A stretch of DNA of 64,000 nucleotides, from assembly GCF_047948215.1 (NCBI RefSeq), contig NC_134465.1, forward strand, positions 41,825,946 through 41,889,945, read 5' to 3'. The stretch comes from Lycorma delicatula. Taxonomy: Eukaryota; Arthropoda; Insecta; Hemiptera; Fulgoridae. The notes below the pieces were generated by a model, which saw nothing but the letters and a program-made list of their open reading frames with translations, was not told where the DNA came from and made no database searches. The position numbers and the translations under genes were made by a program. Shown here piece by piece: positions 55,735 through 64,000 of the stretch (the stretch's first letter is position 1; each line of letters starts with the position of its first letter).

Positions 55735-56382
55735 AAATCGACTTTATGAGCATTGCCATTAAATTTTCAACTTAAAAAGGTCAAGGAGATAAGCCTGTAG
55801 AGCGAGGTAATCCTCAGTATCTCGAGATTTCCTCTAATTAAGGTCATATTTTTCTTAGACGCATTTGTTAACAATAAAAAATAACAATAGTTGCAAAAAC
55901 GTTTTTGTAAAATTGCACCCGCATCACAAAAAAGGTTCTAAAGTACTGCTATTTGTGACGTCACAGGTTAGCGGTAGAATTAAATAAATAAATAATATTT
56001 AAAGTGTAAAAAAGTACCTCGATGTGGCCAGGAGTCGAACTTGATCGCCCGGTCGACGCGATACCTGGTGCGTTAAGCCTCGCGGCTACGCCAGTTTGGT
56101 GAGCGTACCAGCGAAATTTGTTGTATGTAAACTGTGAAATTACATTAGTTTAGTTAGTGCCGACCGTCGCCGCTAGTACCACCACAGCCGCGGGAATTAA
56201 ATACGATATGCGCGCGCGCTCGCTTTAGTTAGAATCATCGATTAAATAAATCAAAAAATATTATATTTAAATAAAATGATAAATATTTTAAATTAAGTTG
56301 TGCGCGTAAGCCATGCATCAGAAAACCCCAGAATTATAGGACTAGACGGTACACGGCTTTAGCCGCGTGACGTGAAAGTCCT
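55735..56382 (-). repeat. Repeat family X (X6)
   Basis: Truncated at its distal side. It carries CTCAGTATCTCGAGATTTCC, GTGACGTCACAGGTTA (55955-55970), the tRNA-like module (56030-56110), the AT-rich arm and the proximal hairpin at 56338-56382: AGGACTAGACGGTACACGGC, TTTA, GCCGCGTGACGTGAAAGTCC. Confidence 0.8.
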
Positions 56383-56389
56383 ACTACTT

Positions 56390-57321
56390 TGTTGTCGGCT
56401 TTTTTGGTTTACAATTAATTATGAATTTTGTGGTGATGATCTGATGAATAGTTTTTCCTTTGATTTCCCTTGACTCATCCAAGTAAATGAGTAATTTTTT
56501 TTTTCATTTATTGCCGTGTGGCATTTCTACCCCTTCCTGATGAGATCTGTGTTATATATTATTATGTACCGATCAGAATAAAAGGTTAATTTGTTTATTT
56601 AGATATAGGGTGCAGATCAGACTTTTCCGTCACTATGATCTTGGGAACTGTATATAAAATTTTCGTAACGTATATTTACAAATTTAGTAAATTAATTTTT
56701 AACCTATTGATTACTTATTGAAATATTTTCAAACATTTTATTTCAGAGAATTTTTTAATATATTTTGTAAAAGAACCACATGTTAGGATGGTGATTCCTA
56801 ATGATTTACTTTGATTTAAATTATAACACGTGAAATTTATAATAAAATTAATTCACAAGTCTTATTTATTATTCATAGTATTTTAAATGGATTTATCATT
56901 TATTAAATCGAATTATTTTTATGAAGATGTTTTAGCTCTATAATTAACTTGCAGTAATATGGAGAAATACTGTGCTAATTTAATAAAAACTCATTTTTTG
57001 TATTCAAATAAAATTTCGATAAGGAAATATTTTACTGCAATTATTAAAAATTGAACATTACATAAGCGGGTAGACAGGGTTTGTTACATTTGAAGATTCT
57101 ATTTTACATTTCAAACTTAAAGTTATAATTTATATTAATTTTGGTTATAGAAAAAAAATTGATTTATATAAATTCGTCTCATTGTCATTATTTCAACGGG
57201 TAGAAAGATTAAGAAAAGTATCATATTTACAGATTCCCTGACATGATCTAATACAGTATATTATGGTTTTTTTTATTTTTTTATATGACGTGCATCGACT
57301 GCTTTGGTCATTTTGCCTTAT
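56390..57321. other. AT-rich intronic stretch
   Basis: Nothing recognised. Confidence 0.5.
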
Positions 57322-57402
57322 AGGAATGGAAATTTGTAAAACTGTATGAAAAATGCCATGCCGGATCGGGATTCGAACCGAGGACATCCGGATGAAATGC
57401 TG
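57322..57402 (-). repeat. SINE-B fragment
   Basis: Body GTATGAAAAATGCCATG followed by head sequence ATCGGGATTCGAACCGAGGA, both reversed; the A box is lost. Confidence 0.7.
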
Positions 57403-57424
57403 AGACGTTCGGACCCGGAGATCT

Positions 57425-58005
57425 TATTTTTTATCAGAATAAAAAATTTATTTATTTTTATCACTTCATAATCTTCTTTTTGTAAAACCCCCATCTATTT
57501 GTTTTTTATAGATTATTTTACAGGTTTATAATAAAATTTATTATTATTCTTGCGTGAAACTATTACGTGATCGGCTAATCTTAATATTTTAACCAAAATG
57601 TATATTTGACTTTTTAAATAGTGTTATTTATAAACGTAATGTTCGGTTCTAAAAAATTCAATTTTTTTACATTTTATTTTAAGTAAATTGAAAATATATT
57701 TTTTCGGATTTTTATTTTAAATAACAGAAAAATGGTCTTTCTTTTAGGCAGAAGTGTTGTTCTAAGTTCACGAAAACTGTTTTTTTATCTAGGATTGACA
57801 ACAGACAGACATTTTTCTTTTTTTTTTATTGCTAAAGAATATTACTTTTAAAAAAGTATCCGAATATTCATTCATAAATATATGTTAAATGCTTGTATAA
57901 ATTGTATGACATTTTTTTATTTACCAAATATAAATCAACATGTTCCGCTGTTCCGCATTTATATTAACATAATTATTTAAGAATTTGTACCTATTATTAA
58001 GTGAC

Positions 58006-58007
<2 letters not shown>
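57425..58007. other. AT-rich intronic stretch
   Basis: Nothing recognised. Confidence 0.5.

Positions 58008-58075
<68 letters not shown>
58008..58075. repeat. (TA)n(TG)n microsatellite
   Basis: About 40 bases of TA then about 28 of TG. Confidence 0.95.
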
Positions 58076-58080
<5 letters not shown>

Positions 58081-58369
58081 GAACTCATTATACTATTATG
58101 AAGCCGGACACTTTACAATATTTATCACTTTCACCTTGTGTACTATTTGCATAGTTGGTACCTATTTTATATGCATAAAAATACATTTTTTTTCTAGCAC
58201 ATCTCACAAAAATATATACACACAAATTTATTTTTCATACAATAATAAACACGAAATTCACTAGTAAGAATTATTATTTTATATATATATATATATTTTA
58301 AAAAAATAATAAATTAGATAATTTTTCAATTATTATGTTGGTAGAAATGCATTTCAAATCACAGTACCC

Positions 58370-58960
58370 GGACAGTTAAGTTAAAAACTGAAGAAGCGTT
58401 TCCTAAACAGACATTCCGTAGACTGGAAGCATCGAACACGGTCCGGATGGTTATTTCAAGGGAGGAAAACAGAAGAGCGAGAGCGAGCAAACGATAGGAT
58501 AGATAATATGAGAACGAGAGGGGGGACGGAGAGAGAGAGAGAACGAGTGAGTTGAGTTTTTTCCTTCATTCGCTATAAGATTATAAGCCCATAACTCAGT
58601 CGGCAACGAGAGGCAAGTCAGATAACAAGGTTTGTAAGTCCCCCTTCAAACCTCCTCCCTCTCTTTATCTAACTTTCCCCGCCTCTTTCGACGGGTACGG
58701 CAGCTACAGCAGCACACTCTTTCGCCGATGTACCGCCTACAAATTAAATAATTTAATACGGTGCGAAAGTTTATTGTGAATAATCAGATTTGGACCTTCT
58801 GAATCCAGAATATAGAAGAGATAACCGGTGTTCTGGGAAGAGGTCGAGGAGGAACTAGAAACGGGTGGTTCCGTACGAAAAAAACATCGTTGAGAAGGGG
58901 AAAGATTCTAACTCTTACTATTTGGGCGGTAAATAACATAAATATAACGTCTTCAACACA
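58370..58960. promoter_or_regulatory. Repeat-poor, balanced-composition block in Phox2 intron 1: candidate enhancer
   Basis: About 590 bases without any repeat family of this window, with GA-rich runs (58470-58550) and a core at 58560-58860 (CATAACTCAGTCGGCAACGA, TTTATTGTGAATAATCAG). Composition resembles the block upstream of exon 1. No ORF. Function is inferred from contrast only. Confidence 0.3.
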
Positions 58961-58964
58961 CATA

Positions 58965-59589
58965 AGACTCCCTCTTATTCTTACCTGTGTATGGAACGCT
59001 ATATAAAAAAAACTTAGTATTACACGCGTAACTATAAATTTAAAACTGACCTAACTTAACCTAATGTATATACAACAAACCTAATTTTATATACCGTCTT
59101 TTATCGTTATTACCTTTTATTTTTACGGTACATAAATAATACATTATAAAATAGATCGCATCATATACCTGGGTGAATCAAGAGAAATCGTGGTAAAAAA
59201 AAAAAGTATAGAAAAAGAGTTAACAAAATTATATAACTATATATAAAATAAAAAGTAGATGTCATTATTAAATATTTAAAATATAAATACGTAAAAAAAA
59301 ACGAAATATAAAGAAAAATTACAAAATCGCAGACGATGCTAATGAATTTTAACTTGATAGTGATTATTTACAGTCAAAATTTCTATTGTTGAAACCTTCT
59401 AATTTGCATAAAATTTTGTACCGGTTGTAAAACAAACAAGGCCAACTTGTTGGGTTGATTTAAAATTAAATATAAACCCAGAATCGGTTAATTTTTATTT
59501 ACCTGCAGCAACGACTGAAGTTATGAAATAAAATAAATTTATGAAGTTTGAAATACTATTACAAATAAATATCAACAAATATTCCAGAA
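58965..59589. other. AT-rich intronic stretch
   Basis: Possibly contains the upstream part of the reverse transcriptase below from about 59480, but translation is too broken to call. Confidence 0.4.
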
Positions 59590-59911
59590 TTGATTCGATT
59601 AGAGGTTGCGATTTATGGAATATTACAGATTAGATTAATTCTTTATTAGTTAGATTAATAAATTTTTCCTTGCGGAAAGGGTTTTTCTTAATTAAATTAA
59701 AGTAGCCGTAGTTACACCTACCTATAAAAATCAGGATCGTAGATTGTTAGGGAAATATAGATCGATAGCTATACTATCGATGTTAGAATAAGTACGCGAG
59801 AAAAACACAGTGCATCATTTTAATAAATATTTGAGTGATAATAATTTACTAAGTGATTGTCAGTTAAGGAGTTTGTAACCTGCTTGTAAATTTTTGTAAT
59901 TACTGTATGTA

Positions 59912-61192
59912 CGAGGGTAAGTCAATTATTATCCATAATGTAGTTATAAATTTTTTTTGCAATACAAATAGGAAACATACATGTACATCATTTTTCGACG
60001 TAGTCCCTTTGCATTTTAATGTACTTGGTCCATCGTTGCACAAGCTTCCTGATGCCCTCATAAAAGAAGGTTTTCGGTTGAGCTGCGAGCCAGGAATGCA
60101 CAGCTTCTTTCATCGTTTCGTCCGAGGTAAATCGACGGCCCCTTAACGCCACTTTGAGTGGACCAAACAAGCGGTAGTCAGAAGGGGCAAGATCAGGACA
60201 ATACGGAGGACGAGCCGGTACTTCAAAGTTGAGTTTCTGGAGCGTTTCAGCAGTATGTGGACGGGCATTGTCGTGCAACAACACAACACCTTTCGACAGC
60301 AGTCCTCGGCGTTTGTTTCAAATTGCAGGCTTCAGCTTAGCAGTAAGCATCACACTGTAACGCGCACTGTTTATTGTCGTGCCCCTTTCCTCATAATGTT
60401 CTAGTACTGGGCCTTGTGTGTCCCAAAAAACCGTAAGCATCAGTTTTCCTGCGGATGGTTGGCTCTTGAATTTTTTTTTGCACGGCGAATTTGGACGTTT
60501 CCATTCCATACTCTGCCATTTACTTTCCGGCTCGTAATGATGGATCCGTGTTTCGACACCGGTGATGATTCGTCCTAACATGTCCCGTTCGTTACTATAG
60601 CAATGCAAATGTTTTCGGTAGATGTCCAAGCGCGTTTGTTTATGCGACTGTGCGAGTTGTTTTGGGACCCAACTTGCACAGACTTTATGAAACCCAAATC
60701 TGTTGTGGATGATTTCGTAGGCAGAACCGTGACTAATTTGTAGACGATGTGCCGCTTCATTGATAGTTACTCGAATGTCTAAGAAAATCATGTCACGTGC
60801 ACGCTCAATGTTTTCCTCATTTGTGGCGGTAAACGGTCGTCTGACTCTTCATCGTGCGTAACACTTGTGCGACCGTTTTTGAATTTTTCAATCCATTCGT
60901 AGACACTCCGTTGCGGCAACACGATCTTCCCGTACTGTACCGAAAGTCTTCGATGAATTTCGGCTCCTGATACACCCTCCGACCACAAAAAACCGATCGC
61001 TGAACGTTGCTCTTCTTTGGTGCAAACAGAAAGCGAGGCAGCCATGGTTAATGGCAGGGCAGCGATAATGGAACTAACCTAGCAGCATCGAACCTGCACA
61101 GACATAACAACAATTAAACCACGCAACACGACAGTACTACCAACATAAACAAAAATATAACTAAATTGCGGAAAATAATTGACTTAGCCTCG
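59912..61192 (-). mobile_element. mariner-family DNA transposon (MAR-2), inserted in the reverse transcriptase
   Basis: Ends CGAGGGTAAGTCAATTATTA on the left and CGAGGCTAAGTCAATTATTT on the right (reversed), with TA on each side (59910-59911, 61193-61194). 1281 bp. Same subfamily as MAR-1, in the opposite orientation. Confidence 0.93.
59988..61045 (-). pseudogene. mariner transposase pseudogene (MAR-2)
   Basis: Begins MAASLSVCTKEEQRSAIGFL at 61045. The paired-like DNA-binding region includes GAEIHRRLSVQYGK and QRSVYEWIEKFKNGRTSVTH. A frameshift near 60830 is followed by VTINEAAHRLQISHGSAYEI, WVPKQLAQSHKQTRLDIYRK, and TGVETRIHHYEPESKW, where the first catalytic aspartate is replaced by valine. 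Next comes AGKLMLTVFWDTQGPVLEHY. A second break near 60310 precedes LLHDNARPHTAETLQKLNFE, PDLAPSDYRLFGPLK, and the end RDYVEK with stop at 59988. 30 residues separate the second and third catalytic aspartates. Confidence 0.92.
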
Positions 61193-61210
61193 TATATTAC
61201 TGAATACTTG

Positions 61211-61302
61211 ATATGGAAATGGAATTTTTGTAGCGTATGAAAAATGCCTGACCGGGATTCGAACTCTGGACCTCCGGATGAAATGCCGAGACGCTACCAT
61301 TT
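61211..61302 (-). repeat. SINE-B fragment
   Basis: Reversed body GCGTATGAAAAATGCCTG and head ACCGGGATTCGAACTCTGGA up to GCCGAGACGCTACCA, lacking the first bases of the A box. Confidence 0.75.
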
Positions 61303-61309
61303 GGAATTT

Positions 61310-61934
61310 TAAAGGGAATCTTTCATTTTAAATGCTATTAGTTTGGTTTTCCCACTAAAACTTAGAGGGGAGGAATCATTAAATTAAAAAAAAAAAATTG
61401 GCTGGATAAACTTGATACTCTTTTTTTATATCGAGGAACTTGAAAATATACTGCAGAAAATAGCTTTAAAATTAATGAGACAGCAAAAGTATATTGGAAT
61501 GTTTTAATTACATAAATTAATAGTAAACACCAACGGTTTATAATATATTGTGTTTTTAAAAAGCCGGCAACGAATTGCATAATTTAACAGGCACAGTCGG
61601 GAAAGTAATTTAAAAATTCAATTTTTTTTTGTTTTATCATTCTGGAGGTCCTATACTCAAGAGGAAGCATTCGGGTAGAATACACTTTTAAGAAAATAAT
61701 CCCTAAGTAGTGATATCATAAATTAAAAAAAAATAACTTTCTAAAATAAAAAAATAAAAAATACGGTCATAATTATAGATTAACAACGCTATAATATTTT
61801 AGGCAGAGGTGAACAGTTTTGGCTTAATTTTTTTTTTTTAATTTTAAAGAGTACGGCTATCAAAGAATTAAGATTTTAAATTCATTTTAAATTAAATGGG
61901 TAACTAACTTATGAGATGGATTTAAATTTAAAAT
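61310..61934. other. AT-rich intronic stretch
   Basis: Nothing recognised; it separates RT segments 1 and 2 together with MAR-2 and a SINE-B. Confidence 0.4.
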
Positions 61935-62277
61935 AAATTTACGATGATGGAAATTACTTTTTAGCCGCTTTTGTTGATTTCATCAAGGTGTTTGACACAC
62001 TAAATCGGTCAATCTTGATACATTGTTTGAAAAATATCGGAGTGGAAGGACCTTATTTGAAAATTATTTAAAAAGCAAGAAGTTTTTTCGTAAAGATCGG
62101 TTCTAGTTTGATGTTGAAATTGACGTCGGGGTACCTCAAGGAAGTCATTTGTAGCCGATATTGTTTTTAATAAACGTAAATAAATTCTACTGCAAATTAA
62201 AATTCCGTACAGTCTTCATGTATACGGATAACATAGTAATCTTGCCTGCGATAACTTGTTTGAAATAGCTAAATGGT

Positions 62278-62491
62278 TATTCTGTCTAAGAAGATGTCCC
62301 GTTCGTTGCTATAGCGATGCAAATGTTTCCGGCAGATGTCCAAGCGCGTTTGTTTATACGACTGTGCGAGTTGTTTTGGGACCCATCTTGCACAGACTTT
62401 ATGAAACCCAAGTCTGTTGTGGATGATTTCGTAGGCATAACCGTGACTAATTAGCAGACGATGTGCCGCTTCATCGATATTTACTCGTCTT
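62278..62491 (-). mobile_element. Internal fragment of a MAR-type mariner
   Basis: ATTCTGTCTAAGAAGATGTC to CGATATTTACTCG matches MAR-1 (reverse of 1434-1643) better than MAR-2. Both ends of the mariner are missing. It lies inside RT segment 2/3, after the YTDN motif. Confidence 0.85.
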
Positions 62492-63326
62492 TAGGATGAT
62501 TTTTATTCTTTTATGAAATGGACTCACGAAAGGCGACTTTGCCTAAATAAAGATAAAACGGTTGCGGTTAATCTCAGAACCGTTTATAAACTTAGTAATA
62601 AGTTTTCAATTATCATAGTTCATGATTGTAATTGTACTACGAATAATTACGGAATTGTAATATTTTTCAAAATGTAGAGGAATTTAGATATTTCGAAATT
62701 AGTTTAGATAGTAAATTAAAATAGAATAGACATATAACAAATCTACTACAAAAACTTCATATAGTTACTAGTAAATTTGACTATCTCAGCGGTATATTAC
62801 CTTCAAAAATAATGATTTTGTTTTATAAATCAAAGTTTGAATCGTTAATTAGGTTTGAAGTTGAAGTACGGGGCTCGACGGCAAACTATTAAACTGAAAA
62901 GATTAAAAAGACTCAAAATAGAGTAATTGAAATAATTCTGAGAAACGACCGTCGGATGACAGGAAGGAGATGAAGGAAGGAAGGACGACAGGAAACTATT
63001 TTAATCCTTCAACAACGCAGGATCACTGTAGCTTTTTTTCAGTTAATATGTAAGTTCTATATGAAAAGTGAATTTAGAATTTAAAAAACAATTATGTTAC
63101 CGAAAGAAATAAAAGATATGACCAATTATAATTTGTTTAAGAAAGAATTATTACGGTGGCTAGCCTATGAAACTGTAAATATGTAGAATATCTGTTAATC
63201 TTATAGCAACAAACAGTTAAATCCTTTAATATTTTGTTACGATTGAAATATATATTTTTACGATGTCGCTAAATATTTTTCATAATTAATAGTATTTTTG
63301 TTATAAAATTACACTGTTATTACACT

Positions 63327-63345
63327 GCTCCGGAACCTCCGGAGC
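63327..63345. repeat. Short palindrome next to the 190-bp repeat
   Basis: GCTCCGG, AACCT, CCGGAGC. Its half GGAGGTTCCGGAGCA recurs at 63679-63692, just before the second 190-bp repeat. Confidence 0.7.
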
Positions 63346-63360
63346 AGTTCCGGAACCTCC

Positions 63361-63884
63361 ACTGTTATTACACTGTTATTATAAAAGTACACTGTTTTGT
63401 TTTGTTTTTATTTTGTAATAAACTAGCTCCCAGTCTCAGCTTCGCTCGCGCTATATGGTTACTTGCGTTTCCTGTGGTGGTCAATCTTTTTATTTTATAT
63501 TTATTAGTCAAGTAACCGGAGGCAGGTGCAGTCAGTCACACATACAGTAAGGTCTTATATACCGCACACAGCTCGTCCCTCCCCACCGCCGCATGATCGC
63601 GTACTGGATACTTGTCCGGATCTGGGAACCAGATCCCGCCTCACACCTCACAGACGAACAGCATGTCTGAATGTATCGGAGGTTCCGGAGCACCACTGTT
63701 ATTACACTGTTATTATAAAAGTACACTGTTTTGTTTTTTTTTTATTTTGTAATAAACTAGCTCCCAGTCTCAGCTTCGCTCGCGCTATATGGTTACTTGC
63801 GTTTCCTGTGGTGGTCAATCTTTTTATTTTATATTTATTAGTCAAGTAACCGGAGGCAGGTGCAGTCAGTCACACATACAGTAA
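63361..63884 (+). repeat. 190-bp direct duplication with 144-bp spacer
   Basis: 63361-63550 and 63695-63884 differ at one base by my reading (G/T in the poly-T tract). Each unit has ATTATAAAAGTAC (TATA-like), AATAAA, GCTTCGCTCGCGC, and the core AGTCAAGTAACCGGAGGCAG also seen inverted at 4055 and 24522. After the units the sequences diverge (GGTCTTATAT against CGGTGGCATA). It could be two LTR-like repeats, tandem promoter monomers of a retroelement, or a local duplication. Confidence 0.85.
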
Positions 63885-64000
63885 CGGTGGCATATCGCAT
63901 TTCCCGTTGCTCAGTTGTTTCAGTCGAACGGGATCGGGCTGTGTGTATTCGGTCGCTTTCCAATCTCGACTGTCTTTCGTCTTCAGTCTCTGCCGCACGA
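63885..64000. other. Unassigned GC-balanced sequence at the right edge
   Basis: No ORF. It may be the start (5' UTR-like) of a retroelement continuing past the window. Confidence 0.3.

Larger units (their letters stand above)
59590..63190 (+). pseudogene. Decayed non-LTR reverse transcriptase in three segments, split by mariner sequences
   Basis: Segment 1 (59590-59909): LIKLK, VVTPTYKNQDRRLLGKYRSI, AILSML, the RT fingers with the RPI motif, then SDCQ. Segment 2 (61935-62277): AAFVDFIKVFDTLNRSIL (catalytic D, motif A), KNIGVEGPYLKII, and YTDN at the place of YADD (near 62221). Segment 3 (62492-63190): FMKWTHERRLCLNKDKTVAV, EFRYFEISLDSKL, HIVTSKFDYLSGILPSKIMI, ESLIRFEVEVRGSTANY and IIEIILRNDRR-like sequence. 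The order is that of one RT (motifs 1-2, A, C, thumb), so the pieces belong to one element. Clade not resolved; the jockey/CR1 side is likely. Confidence 0.75.

Noticed and set aside
59907..60146. Plus-strand ORF across MAR-2
   Set aside because: It is the antisense shadow of the mariner transposase.
63361..63884. LTR retrotransposon in miniature (TRIM)
   Set aside because: TATA-like and AATAAA motifs fit, but identity extends beyond TG...CA, no flanking duplication is present and no primer-binding site is clear. Kept as a direct duplication.
33160..64000. A Phox2 homeodomain exon in the window
   Set aside because: I looked for codons of WFQNRRAK and KIDLTEARVQ-type blocks on the plus strand and saw none. 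A short exon could still be missed without a profile search.

Overview
This is AT-rich animal nuclear DNA, most likely from an arthropod and probably a large-genome insect. It holds one recognisable host exon, many dispersed repeats, long AT-rich stretches without ORFs, microsatellites, mariner and hAT transposons, jockey-, R1- and RTE-like retroelements, and tRNA-derived SINEs. My best guess for the host is a hemipteran of the planthopper/lanternfly type. That rests only on the general look of the repeats and is unproven. Nothing looks prokaryotic: there is no operon, CRISPR array or rRNA.

The host gene is Phox2 (paired-like homeobox 2; the fly orthologue is PHDP). Only coding exon 1 is visible, 32851-33154 on the plus strand. 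It carries the family's N-terminal signature (MDYTYLN, AGMDP, SYGDLTSCSQMS) and ends at a CAAG|GTAAAT splice donor in phase 1. I found no homeodomain exon in the remaining 30.8 kb, so intron 1 probably runs past the window end. Upstream, 30780-31990 is the longest CpG-rich, repeat-poor block and is the natural candidate for promoter and 5' UTR. A second block of that kind lies in the intron at 58370-58960.

Layout. 1-10.3 kb: a decayed RTE-like element, a 1.27-kb mariner (MAR-1), an RTE-I tail, a jockey 3' end (A) and an R1-like 3' end. 10.6-16.8 kb: a long-TIR element, two old mariners and an I/R1-type element with RNase H. 18.7-20.6 kb: two head-to-head copies of repeat family X. 21.6-28.7 kb: SINE-A, family Y (one copy inserted in another), RTE-I inside repeat Z, jockey C interrupted by a SINE-A, and RTE-II. 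29.8-33.2 kb: a tRNA-like SINE-B head, the CpG-rich block and Phox2 exon 1. 33.2-64 kb: Phox2 intron 1 with RTE-I, X3 to X6, jockey B, SINEs, a palindrome-ended MITE, a hAT relic, an R1/I-type relic, a second mariner (MAR-2) splitting a non-LTR reverse transcriptase, and a 190-bp direct duplication at the right edge.

The most interesting material is two non-autonomous repeat families. X (873 bp in its best copy, with an internal tRNA-like module) and Y (about 650 bp) both end in imperfect hairpins whose arms also match each other as inverted repeats. A second point is that both long mariner copies share a catalytic spacing four residues shorter than canonical DD34D. Family names (X, Y, Z, D, SINE-A/B, RTE-I/II, MAR) are local labels. 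All homology calls come from reading the sequence; no database was searched.
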